Shown here: positions 1-5,860 of the stretch, one piece after another | Numbering within the stretch: position 1 is the first letter of the stretch | How the letters are laid out: every line of letters begins with the position of its first letter | DNA from: Pseudomonadota bacterium | GTDB taxonomy: Bacteria > Pseudomonadota > Gammaproteobacteria > Halothiobacillales > Halothiobacillaceae | Length of the DNA stretch: 8,843 bases | Assembly (NCBI GenBank): GCA_021795795.1 | Contig: JAJYPA010000327.1 | Location: 1-8,843 of the forward strand | Reading direction: 5' to 3' | Program-made: the position numbers and the translations under genes | Notes under the pieces: generated by a model | The model's database searches: none | What the model saw: only the letters and a program-made list of their open reading frames with translations | Told to the model about the DNA's origin: nothing

Positions 1-25
1 GTGTGGCTTTCCGCGAGACTGATTG

Positions 26-364
26 CTACTCCGGCAACTGGAACAGGTAGAACTGCCCATCTTCGTCGTAGCAGACATTCGCATAGCGGTGATTGCCGGA
101 TTGCCGAAGGTCGCAGTGCGCCTGAAACACCACATCCGGGTCCCCAAAAGCCAGCAGAGTACCACCCAGCCCGCGAAAATAGGCGGGATCGTCGTCGGTC
201 AGGTCGGTCTCGAATCGATCACAGCCGTGCTGTTCGTTCTGGTCGCGCAATATGGTCAGCAGGTCTAAAAAATCGTTCAGCCCGTCATCTCCCAGACCAC
301 GCAGAATATTTTCAATCTCAACACCGTCGGGGACTTCCATCATCATCGGAAATTCATTGGACAT
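26..364 (-). CDS. Small acidic protein of unknown function
   Basis: A 112-residue open frame that I do not recognise. The start is well supported: an AAGGAG Shine-Dalgarno sequence lies 9 bases before the ATG at 364. The protein is rich in Asp and Glu (for example the FETDLTDDDPAYFRGLGG segment at about residues 51-68), with no signal peptide or membrane segment, so it is probably a soluble cytoplasmic protein. It ends in a region of alternating aromatic and acidic residues (YDEDGQFYLFQLPE). It is the last gene read in a minus-strand series. A copy of the 17-bp promoter-like motif shared with the relaxase and three other genes lies about 65 bases upstream, which suggests co-regulation with mobility functions. 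No function can be assigned. Confidence 0.75.
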   Translation of the reverse strand: MSNEFPMMMEVPDGVEIENILRGLGDDGLNDFLDLLTILRDQNEQHGCDRFETDLTDDDPAYFRGLGGTLLAFGDPDVVFQAHCDLRQSGNHRYANVCYDEDGQFYLFQLPE

Positions 365-403
365 TGCTCATTACTCCTTATTGTTGAAGGGGAAAGCACC
401 GGG

Positions 404-479
404 CGGCGTCTGCACCGCCTCAGCACATGCACCGCGCGGGAAGCGGCCGGTGTTGCGGACGGTGTGTGTGCAGACGGCG
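404..479. repeat. Inverted repeat flanking promoter motif copy 1
   Basis: The 9-base arm CGTCTGCAC at 407-415 is perfectly complementary to GTGCAGACG at 468-476. After one mismatch the pairing continues for two more bases on each side. The 52-base interval between the arms contains motif copy 1 (424-452). It lies between the relaxase stop and the gene at 26-364. It could act as an attenuator or terminator stem for relaxase transcripts, or be part of the operator. There is no T tract typical of a simple intrinsic terminator. Confidence 0.35.
424..452 (-). promoter_or_regulatory. Shared promoter-like motif, copy 1
   Basis: On the minus strand this reads CACCGG, then a 17-base core at 446-430, then CATGTG. 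The core matches the consensus CCGCTTCCCGCGCCGTG closely, with differences only near its 3' end. It lies about 65 bases upstream of the start at 364. This copy has the weakest -35-like and -10-like flanks of the five. A GCAACA like that of copy 4 is present, but 3 bases further out. Confidence 0.45.
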
Positions 480-485
480 GGTCTC

Positions 486-2087
486 CTATTCCAGCCCCTT
501 GCCTTTGCCGCGCGGTACGTTATCTATAGCGCCGGAATCCGGAAAATCGCTGTTTTTCCCGGCATCACGCGACTTCCTCCGGGCTTTCTCCACATCCAGC
601 AGGCGTTGACGTTCGAGCAGCAGGCGATGCCACTGTCCGGCAAAACCCACTGCGATCATGCTGGCGGCAGCTTCCGGTGGCTCAGGTGATGCGCCTTTGT
701 GCGCCAGTTCATCATCCAGGGCCTTTTGCATGCGCTCATCGTCATTTTTCATGACGGTGGTAAAGCCTCGCGCCGGAATTTCCAGTCCGTAATCGGTGAC
801 CTTGGTAAACTGGATATCTTTGCCGTCTTTCTGAAAAGAACGGCGCTCGATGGATGCCAATGTGCCGGGATTGAGTTGCCCGTCCCCGCGGGCGGTTTCG
901 ATTTTGTTGTCCTGATAGATGAAATGCGCCCGGCCATCGGTGGCTTCGAGCAGGATATAAGAGCGATCGTTACCCTCATCGAGGCCGGTACCCAGCACCC
1001 GGCCGGTGATCCGCTGTCCCGGCGCCAGCTTGGAGACCACCGGTAGCGACCGGCTGTCGGTCATGAGTTCCCTGTGCTGCAGGAGCATCGTGGAGCGCGT
1101 CTGCAGCACCTCCAGTTCCTTCAGCGCTTTATCCCAACCATCATCCAGTTGCCAGGTCATGTGCCCCACTTTTTGGGCCACACCGATCTCGCACAGGGCG
1201 CCCAAACGGGCCACGCGCTGACGCCGGTCGGCGTATCCTGTATTGTCTTTGACTGGGTCTACCGGCGGCTCGCTGATCAAGTTCCGACCGCCGCCAGCAT
1301 GACCATCGGAGGTGCGCTCCACTTTCTTCATGATTTTCCGGTCCAGTTCGGTGAAGCGGCGCTGGGGAATCTCGCGCTCCAGTCCCTGGCGAATCTCCCG
1401 ATCCGACCGGTAGCCCAGGTCTCGGGTAGCCTCATCCTGCGCCATCTCACGGATACCCGTGCGGATCATCTCCGGCGCTATCTCCAGATTGTGTCCCCCG
1501 CGAATCAGCACGTGAACATGGGGATGCGCGGTGTTGTGGTGATCGATGGCCGCCCACTCCAGCTTCTGGCCCATTTGCTGCTCCATGCGGGCCATGATGC
1601 GCCTGGTGTAGTCCGGCAGGTCCAGGCGGTCGCCGTCTTCCGGTGAGAGGACCATCTTGAAGATTTTCTCATCACCGGCGGACTGCCACTCGTTCGCCTT
1701 GTCCACCAGTGAGACGCCATCGCCGGTGGCGTCAAAGCCTTGCCCGAGTTCGCCCTCCCTCTGCGCCCCTTCACGCTCCAGATATTTTGCATGCGCGGCC
1801 CAATGACCCTTGCCCTTGGCCTGCACCCAGCGCACCCGCACGAATGCGCGGCGGGCATGCGCCTTGTCGGCGGCGGTGCGCTGTTTGGTGGCTTTGGGCC
1901 GCTTGCTGTCAAAGTGGGGCATTTTCGGTTTCATTCCCGCTACGGCTTTATTCCGCATGGTGCGCACCCGGCCCACCGCGTGAGCGGCCTGGGGTTTGTG
2001 AGCGAAATGCTGGTCTGCCCGGCGCTGCTGCTCCCGGTCACGCTCAAGGGCGCGCTCTTCCCTGGATAGGGTGGCCTGATCTTTCAT
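486..2087 (-). CDS. VirD2-type relaxase / mobilization nuclease (DUF3363-like)
   Basis: Conjugative relaxase expected to nick the origin of transfer and pilot single-stranded DNA to a recipient. The histidine metal-binding motif is clear at about residues 182-196 (DHHNTAHPHVHVLIRG, with H188, H190 and H192). Y102 in the upstream segment HAKYLERE is the likely catalytic tyrosine. A basic, charged N-terminus (1-100) precedes the nuclease domain. A second domain at about 345-435, ending near TKVTDYGLEIP, resembles the DUF3363 region of this relaxase family, and a charged helical tail follows. I chose the ATG at 2087 (533 residues) over the one at 2114 because AAAGAGGA lies 8 bases before it. The protein is somewhat short for the family (my recollection is often 600 or more). 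No accessory mob gene is adjacent. Its upstream region holds a motif shared with four other genes. Confidence 0.88.
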   Translation of the reverse strand: MKDQATLSREERALERDREQQRRADQHFAHKPQAAHAVGRVRTMRNKAVAGMKPKMPHFDSKRPKATKQRTAADKAHARRAFVRVRWVQAKGKGHWAAHAKYLEREGAQREGELGQGFDATGDGVSLVDKANEWQSAGDEKIFKMVLSPEDGDRLDLPDYTRRIMARMEQQMGQKLEWAAIDHHNTAHPHVHVLIRGGHNLEIAPEMIRTGIREMAQDEATRDLGYRSDREIRQGLEREIPQRRFTELDRKIMKKVERTSDGHAGGGRNLISEPPVDPVKDNTGYADRRQRVARLGALCEIGVAQKVGHMTWQLDDGWDKALKELEVLQTRSTMLLQHRELMTDSRSLPVVSKLAPGQRITGRVLGTGLDEGNDRSYILLEATDGRAHFIYQDNKIETARGDGQLNPGTLASIERRSFQKDGKDIQFTKVTDYGLEIPARGFTTVMKNDDERMQKALDDELAHKGASPEPPEAAASMIAVGFAGQWHRLLLERQRLLDVEKARRKSRDAGKNSDFPDSGAIDNVPRGKGKGLE

Positions 2088-2114
2088 CCGGTTTCCTCTT
2101 TGTGCCAATTCCAT

Positions 2115-2153
2115 TTATATAGCACCACAAAACGAAAACATGGCGCTATATAA
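2115..2153. repeat. AT-rich inverted repeat upstream of relaxase
   Basis: TTATATAGC at 2115-2123 and GCTATATAA at 2145-2153 are perfect 9-base inverted repeats separated by 21 bases. They lie in the divergent gap between the relaxase and the PP-loop gene, in the most AT-rich stretch of the neighbourhood. The right arm overlaps the -10-like hexamer (TATATA, 2147-2152) proposed for the relaxase promoter, so the repeat could be an autoregulatory operator. Being next to a relaxase start, it is also a candidate for part of an origin of transfer. Neither role can be decided from the sequence. Confidence 0.5.
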
Positions 2154-2175
2154 GTAATATCGGAAGCGGTCTTGC
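2147..2175 (-). promoter_or_regulatory. Shared promoter-like motif, copy 5 (relaxase)
   Basis: On the minus strand: -35-like GCAAGA (2175-2170), a 17-base spacer beginning CCGCTTCC (2169-2153), then TATATA (2152-2147). This copy keeps only the first part of the core but has the best -10 hexamer of the five. The expected transcript start, near 2140, gives a leader of about 50 bases to the relaxase ATG at 2087. Confidence 0.5.
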
Positions 2176-2205
2176 GGACGGCACGTCAGACGAAAGGGGA
2201 ACAGA

Positions 2206-3186
2206 ATGAAGAACGGAACATTGCACATTGTGGGGCTGAGCGGCGGTAAAGATTCCACGGCGACGCTGCTGCTCGCCATCGACCGCAAGGGCCTGGAAAA
2301 CGTCCGGCCGGTATTCGCCGATACCGGGAATGAACACCCGGAGACTTATGCGTACCTGCAATATCTGGAGGAAAGGCTGGATATCGCCGTGGTACGGCTC
2401 AAGCCGGATTTTTCAGGGGAGATAGCCAAAAAGCGGCTGTTCATAGCGCGCGATCGGCGGGTTGGTCGGGATAAGCGTGGAGAGAAAATACGGTGGTCCA
2501 ATAAGGCTAAGCGGCGGGCCTTGGCCGTGTTGCAGCCGGTCGGCAACCCATTCCTGGATCTTTGCATGCTCAAGGGCCGCTTTCCGACCAACCGGGCACG
2601 GTTTTGCACGGAATGGCTCAAGAGGGACACCTTTGTCGAGTATGTGGATGGCGTTACCCAGCAGGAGGGCAGGCCCGTCGTGGTGTGGCAGGGGGTGCGG
2701 CGGGATGAAAGCGATAAGCGGAAGAACGCAAAGAAGATCGAGAGGGTGGCGAAGGGATACTGTAATTTCCGTCCGTTGATAGACTGGACAGTGGAGGATG
2801 TGTTCCGATGCATTGCCGAGCACGGGCTGGACCCGAATCCGCTGTACCAGACGCTGGGCCGGGTCGGGTGCGCCCCGTGCATCTATGCGACCAAAGGGGA
2901 TGTCCGATTGCTCGCGGGAAGCAATGCGATGATTATGGAGCGTGTGCGGGAGTGGGAGCGCCTGGTGGGTCTGTCCAGTAAAAAAGGGTTTGCGGCGTTT
3001 TTTCAGGGCAAAGAGCTCGCGGGAACAAAGCCCGGGGAGGTCAGCGATCTGGTGTTCTGGGAGCGCCACCAGATAGACGGTATCCTGAAATGGGCCGCCA
3101 AGGAGGGGCCTTTCATGAAGGAGGATTGGGGGTTGCACCCTGCAACCCCCCGGTGTGGATCGGAAATGGGACTATGCGGCGACTGA
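2206..3186 (+). CDS. PP-loop protein, PAPS reductase / DndC-like superfamily
   Basis: A 326-residue member of the phosphoadenosine-phosphosulfate-reductase superfamily of adenine-nucleotide PP-loop enzymes. It shows the PP-loop SGGKDS (residues 12-17), the motif FADTGNEHPETY (37-48) and the motif GVRRDES (163-169), all characteristic of the fold. C120, C134 (in RARFCTEW) and the pair C222/C225 (GCAPC) could ligate an iron-sulfur cluster, as in some APS reductases and in DndC. Further cysteines sit near the C-terminus (C317, C324). A GGGGA ribosome site precedes the ATG. It is transcribed away from the relaxase, alone, with no cys genes and no dnd genes in the window. Plasmid and phage relatives of this type are common and mostly uncharacterised, so sulfate assimilation should not be assumed. 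DNA or tRNA sulfur modification, or another nucleotide-activation reaction, is equally possible. Its 3' end overlaps the convergent gene at 3172-3549 by 15 bases. Confidence 0.85.
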   Translation: MKNGTLHIVGLSGGKDSTATLLLAIDRKGLENVRPVFADTGNEHPETYAYLQYLEERLDIAVVRLKPDFSGEIAKKRLFIARDRRVGRDKRGEKIRWSNKAKRRALAVLQPVGNPFLDLCMLKGRFPTNRARFCTEWLKRDTFVEYVDGVTQQEGRPVVVWQGVRRDESDKRKNAKKIERVAKGYCNFRPLIDWTVEDVFRCIAEHGLDPNPLYQTLGRVGCAPCIYATKGDVRLLAGSNAMIMERVREWERLVGLSSKKGFAAFFQGKELAGTKPGEVSDLVFWERHQIDGILKWAAKEGPFMKEDWGLHPATPRCGSEMGLCGD

Positions 3187-3549
3187 TCGCGCCAGAGCCT
3201 GGTGCGAACCCCGTGCCGCTGTTTCCGCACGGATGCGGTCGTACATCAGGACGAATGCCTCATTGATATTATGGATGAGGTCCGGCGCCAGGTAGCCTTC
3301 AAAGATTTCTTCGGCCATTCGCCGGGCTTCGATGTCCTCCATCAGCCAGCGACCCTTGGTCGCCTCGTACTTCCGCCCGTACATCCGGCAACCGTATTCG
3401 CGGGCGGAACCGCGATCAACGACCATCTCCAGCAGAGTGGTCAGGGCGGCCGAGACTTTTGGATCAGGGTGTTCAGAGGGCATGGCCCACAGGCTGTTGG
3501 GGATAGTGATATAGCGTTTCAAAGAATCGGAGAGGGGGTAGGTTTTCAT
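3172..3549 (-). CDS. Conserved-looking small protein of unknown function
   Basis: A 125-residue protein that I do not recognise. The start at 3549 is supported by an AGGAG site 9 bases upstream. It appears largely helical, with runs such as EDIEARRMAEEIFEGY (about 71-86) and INEAFVLMYDRIRAET (about 94-109). There are no membrane segments or signal peptide and a single cysteine (C54). It converges on the PP-loop gene with a 15-base tail-to-tail overlap, so the two transcripts would be antisense at their ends. The promoter-like motif shared with the relaxase lies about 45 bases upstream. Function unknown. Confidence 0.75.
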   Translation of the reverse strand: MKTYPLSDSLKRYITIPNSLWAMPSEHPDPKVSAALTTLLEMVVDRGSAREYGCRMYGRKYEATKGRWLMEDIEARRMAEEIFEGYLAPDLIHNINEAFVLMYDRIRAETAARGSHQALARSVAA

Positions 3550-3593
3550 GATGTTTGCTCCTGAAGTCGGGCCGGACCATCCTGCCCTTGTAA

Positions 3594-3622
3594 CCTATGC
3601 GCAGGGCGGGAAGCGGTGAATA
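3594..3622 (-). promoter_or_regulatory. Shared promoter-like motif, copy 2
   Basis: On the minus strand: TATTCA, a 17-base core (3616-3600) beginning CCGCTTCCCGC, then CATAGG. It lies 45 bases upstream of the start at 3549 and immediately beyond the end of the zeta-toxin-like remnant. Downstream, AGGAG provides the ribosome site for the gene it serves. Confidence 0.55.
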
Positions 3623-3630
3623 TGCCGCGT

Positions 3631-3855
3631 CTACAGCCCCACTTCCCAGGCTCGCCCCAGAAGTTTCTTGGGTACAGACAAGGTGACCCATTCAGGTAGC
3701 CTGCTGCCAAGATGGCGCACTCGTCCGTGTTCTGTGGAGAACAACAACCGTGGTTTCTCCGCTGAGTTATCCAGAACGAACGCGCGATCCGCCCTGGATA
3801 AGGCGCCGGCCAAATTGGCCAGGCTGCGGTGATATCGCCTAGCCTTACAGTGCAA
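3631..3855 (-). pseudogene. C-terminal remnant of a zeta-toxin-like (AAA) kinase
   Basis: A 74-codon frame whose product matches my recollection of the C-terminal part of proteobacterial zeta-toxin-family P-loop kinases: RRYHRSLANLAGAL, then RADRAFVLDNS (about residues 6-30), then a strand-rich LLFSTEHGRVRHLG segment and LPEWV. The Walker A and catalytic regions, which would lie N-terminal, are absent. The resemblance begins about 15 bases after the yhaV stop codon (3845-3847), and the only ATG lies inside the yhaV 3' end, without a convincing ribosome site. I infer that recombination bringing in prlF-yhaV removed the N-terminal part of this gene. An independent small gene translated by read-through from yhaV is possible but less likely. 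The family assignment is from pattern memory only. Confidence 0.6.
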
Positions 3856-4351
3856 TGCCAGCGACGAACCGTTGCAAGCGTTGTCTCTCGGCTCGCGCTT
3901 CGGCCAGCAATTGATTCCAGTCGTCCGGAGGATGGCCGCTTTTCAGCATCTTGCGGAATACCCGGTAGGCGTCGTCTCCGTTCCCGTAGGCGCGTTTGGT
4001 GTCCTCGTCATTGACCCAGGCGAACACGATCACCTTGCTCGGCGCGTGGTAGCGGAAGAACAGCCGATACTGTTGAAAGAACTTGGCCCGGAACCAGTGC
4101 TTGTGCTCGTCGCCGATGGTCTTGCCCTGCCTGTATTCCGGCCGAGCCGGATCTTGCGGGATGACGTCGAACGCCAGCTTGGTGATCGCCGCCAGTCGCT
4201 TGCTGGCGTTCTTCTTCTCGTAGCCGACCGGGTCCTTTTGCTTGAAGGCCTCGACCTGCTGGGCCAGAGCTTCAAGCTGCGCCAGGAATAGCGGGTGAGC
4301 AAAAACCGTCCATCTGTGAATGACTAACGGCGGGATCATGCCTGCGCTCAT
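3845..4351 (-). CDS. yhaV: YhaV-family toxin (type II TA)
   Basis: RelE-superfamily endoribonuclease toxin of 168 residues, a little longer than the approximately 154 of E. coli YhaV. The match runs along the whole protein: WTVFAHPLF (14-22), YEKKNASKRLAAI (44-56), the RelE-type core FRAKFFQQYRLFFRYH (87-102), WVNDEDTKRAYG (112-123) and the tail VFRKMLKSGHPPDDW (131-145). Family knowledge is that it cleaves mRNA/rRNA and is neutralised by PrlF. Its ATG overlaps the prlF stop codon as ATGA, indicating translational coupling with antitoxin first. The extra residues at the C-terminus (about 155-168) lie next to the recombination junction with the zeta-like remnant. The toxin appears intact. Confidence 0.93.
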   Translation of the reverse strand: MSAGMIPPLVIHRWTVFAHPLFLAQLEALAQQVEAFKQKDPVGYEKKNASKRLAAITKLAFDVIPQDPARPEYRQGKTIGDEHKHWFRAKFFQQYRLFFRYHAPSKVIVFAWVNDEDTKRAYGNGDDAYRVFRKMLKSGHPPDDWNQLLAEARAERQRLQRFVAGIAL

Positions 4352-4677
4352 TCATCATCTGCAGACAGGGCGGCATCGAGATCGATTTCAATGCCGCCGA
4401 CCAGCGACTGGAGCCGTTGGACCAGGGCAACATCAACTGCCTGCAGGCGCTCAGGATGGCTGGCGATGTCGCGAGCCAGAAAGTCCAGGAACTGGCCGAG
4501 CACCGGGTCGTCTCCATCGGAGGCTTCGGCGCGCGTCAGCACAACTTCGCCGCTGGGGCGGATCGTGTAGTGAATCTTGTCGCGCTTGGCAAGTCGAAGG
4601 GCGTGACGCACGGTTTCCGGCACCGTCGTCTGGTAGCGGTCAGTCAACGTGGATTCGACTTCGAGGGTGGCGGGCAT
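4348..4677 (-). CDS. prlF: PrlF-family antitoxin (AbrB-like)
   Basis: A 109-residue antitoxin partner of YhaV, close to the 111 of E. coli PrlF (SohA). Residues 6-50 form the AbrB/MazE-type DNA-binding domain (TDRYQTTVPETVRHAL, then KIHYTIRPSGEVVLTR). The C-terminal half (FLDFLARDI, then LVGGIEIDLD, ending SADDE) matches the toxin-binding part of PrlF. GGAGAG precedes the ATG. Antitoxins of this family repress their own operon, alone or with the toxin. An imperfect palindrome overlapping the proposed -10 (4704-4720) fits that role. It is the first gene of the operon and overlaps yhaV by 4 bases. Confidence 0.92.
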   Translation of the reverse strand: MPATLEVESTLTDRYQTTVPETVRHALRLAKRDKIHYTIRPSGEVVLTRAEASDGDDPVLGQFLDFLARDIASHPERLQAVDVALVQRLQSLVGGIEIDLDAALSADDE

Positions 4678-4703
4678 GGCGCTCTCCGGCTAAAGGTGAG
4701 GAT

Positions 4704-4739
4704 GCTTTACATGGTAATGCAATCGCCTTGTCTTATCAA
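4704..4739 (-). promoter_or_regulatory. prlF-yhaV promoter with overlapping palindrome
   Basis: On the minus strand, TTGATA (4739-4734), a 17-base spacer and TACCAT (4716-4711) form a reasonable sigma-70 promoter, about 35 bases upstream of the prlF ATG. The -10 is embedded in the dyad GCATTAC-CAT-GTAAAGC (4720-4704), which is symmetric apart from one base pair. That is where an AbrB-type autorepressor would block RNA polymerase. Confidence 0.6.
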
Positions 4740-4815
4740 AGCGGGAAGACGAAGCTGGCGGATACCCCTTCCAGGTGGTGCGCTGTCGGCCCGGCAACGA
4801 TCCAGAGTTGTGGCA

Positions 4816-5040
4816 TTACATCTCCCGGACGACCGTCTCTTCACCCGAACCGCTGATCTTGATCAACTGCTTGCGGCCCCCCGGAAATTTTTTGATCACC
4901 ATGCCAGGATAACGCTCGTCTCCACAATAGATGGGACGCCCAGCGGCCAAATGCGCTCTGGCGGCGCGACCTTCATTTTTGGCCAAGGCTCTGGCGAAGG
5001 ATGGGGACGAAAGGAATGATTCGTCTCTGGATTGTGGCAT
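4816..5040 (-). CDS. Small basic protein of unknown function
   Basis: A 74-residue protein that I do not recognise. The start at 5040 has an excellent AGAGGAG site 8 bases upstream. The N-terminal half is Ala/Arg-rich and probably helical (SPSFARALAKNEGRAARAHLAAGR). The C-terminal half looks beta-rich and ends in polar residues (YPGMVIKKFPGGRKQLIKISGSGEE). It carries one cysteine (C39) and no membrane segment. It lies 117 bases downstream of the gene at 5158-5406 on the same strand, so the two could share a transcript. That gap shows no clear terminator and no copy of the shared promoter motif. Confidence 0.7.
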   Translation of the reverse strand: MPQSRDESFLSSPSFARALAKNEGRAARAHLAAGRPIYCGDERYPGMVIKKFPGGRKQLIKISGSGEETVVREM

Positions 5041-5157
5041 GGTGCGACTCCTCTTTACCGCAGATGGCTTTGGTTTACCCCAATGATACGCCGAGTTGGT
5101 TGGCGACGGATAGCCGGTCGATTGGTCCGCCGCCAGTTTTTATCTGCTGCCAGGATC

Positions 5158-5406
5158 TCAGGCGGCTATCCGGTGGATGCCATACTTGGCCCGGAGATAT
5201 TCGATCTCGTGCATGGCGGCCTGGACGGTGTCGGACACGAGATAGTTGATCTCGGTCTCATGCCCCGGATACACGCTCACCAGAACAAAGCGGTTTGCTT
5301 CATAATCACGGGCCAGCCCGGTGAAATGCGGTATCGGCTCGCCGGTGGCGCAGTCACATACGCGCAGGTGGCCTTTTTCCAGAATGATGAATGGCGGATT
5401 TTTCAT
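5158..5406 (-). CDS. Small protein of unknown function with tandem-repeat leader
   Basis: An 82-residue protein that I do not recognise. I place the start at the ATG at 5406, because AGAGGA lies 8 bases before it. The same frame stays open up to a GTG at 5508, but that extension would merely translate the 16-bp tandem repeats. The protein starts MKNPPFIILEKGHLRVCDCATGEP, suggesting a beta-rich N-terminal half, and ends in a helical stretch DTVQAAMHEIEYLRAKYG (about 59-76). Two cysteines occur close together (C17, C19). No signal peptide or membrane segment is visible. Upstream are three 16-bp repeats and then motif copy 3, giving an unusually long leader compared with the other motif-bearing genes. 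Confidence 0.72.
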   Translation of the reverse strand: MKNPPFIILEKGHLRVCDCATGEPIPHFTGLARDYEANRFVLVSVYPGHETEINYLVSDTVQAAMHEIEYLRAKYGIHRIAA

Positions 5407-5450
5407 GATGGCGTTCCTCTCTGGTGATGGGGTGGGCTTGCCGTCAACAT

Positions 5451-5498
5451 GACTTGCAGTCTGCAGGACTTGCAGTCGGCAGGACTTGCAGTCGGCAT
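5451..5498. repeat. Three 16-bp tandem repeats (iteron-like)
   Basis: Three contiguous copies of GACTTGCAGTCGGCAG occupy 5451-5466, 5467-5482 and 5483-5498. The first differs by one base inside the unit and the third by its last base. Each unit contains the small dyad GACT-TGC-AGTC, so it resembles a protein-binding iteron. The array lies between motif copy 3 and the ribosome site of the gene at 5158-5406, that is, in that gene's leader if the motif is its promoter. Confidence 0.85.
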
Positions 5499-5516
5499 GA
5501 CCATCCACCCCTCTAT

Positions 5517-5545
5517 GCTATGCACGGCGCGGGAAGCGGTCTGGC
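5517..5545 (-). promoter_or_regulatory. Shared promoter-like motif, copy 3
   Basis: On the minus strand: GCCAGA (5545-5540), the exact consensus core CCGCTTCCCGCGCCGTG (5539-5523), then CATAGC (5522-5517). The start of the gene it would serve is at 5406, leaving a leader of about 105 bases that carries the tandem repeats. Confidence 0.58.
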
Positions 5546-5553
5546 AACAAAGA

Positions 5554-5829
5554 CTAAATTTTTGCACACAGGTAACTGTCGTCGCCCCATGGCCTGTCAA
5601 TGTTCACTGCTGTCCAGCGCACGCACTGCATAACAAAGGGCAGGCTATTCGCCAGGTGCATCAGGACGTCAACAGGCAGCAGGCCCGTTTTGATGCCGAT
5701 GAGCAAGTCACCGGCTGCAGACAGCATGTCCGGGTCTTGTTGATATACGATGGCCACCGCGTGGACCATAGCTGAGGCTTTGTGCTCAAGGTAGGTCTGG
5801 TCTGGGGTGAGATGGACTACTGCAGTCAT
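5554..5829 (-). CDS. Small protein of unknown function
   Basis: A 91-residue protein that I do not recognise. I place the start at the ATG at 5829, preceded by GAGGA at good spacing. A longer frame opens upstream, but its earliest ATG (5898) would run through motif copy 4 and has no ribosome site. The sequence is rich in hydrophobic residues with an amphipathic helical look (residues 20-30 MVHAVAIV; 36-62 LSAAGDLLIGIKTGLLPVDVL). None of these is long or pure enough for me to call a membrane segment. The C-terminus is polar (RPWGDDSYLCAKI). Motif copy 4 is about 32 bases upstream, the closest spacing of the five. Confidence 0.7.
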   Translation of the reverse strand: MTAVVHLTPDQTYLEHKASAMVHAVAIVYQQDPDMLSAAGDLLIGIKTGLLPVDVLMHLANSLPFVMQCVRWTAVNIDRPWGDDSYLCAKI

Positions 5830-5860
5830 GGCTGCTTTTCCTCGTGATAGTGGTTGACAG

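Noticed and set aside
1074..1646. 190-codon plus-strand open frame inside the relaxase gene
   Set aside because: Opposite-strand shadow of a recognised relaxase, with no ribosome site and no domain signature.
4738..4752. A further partial match to the shared motif (GCGGGAAG) upstream of prlF
   Set aside because: Only 8 bases match, the rest of the core is absent, and a better independent promoter lies immediately downstream.
5041..5157. 117-base gap before the gene at 4816-5040
   Set aside because: I looked for a promoter, terminator or tiny gene and saw only the ribosome site of the downstream gene.
5406..5508. GTG-initiated N-terminal extension of the gene at 5158-5406
   Set aside because: The extra 34 residues only translate the tandem repeats and there is no ribosome site; the ATG at 5406 has a good one.
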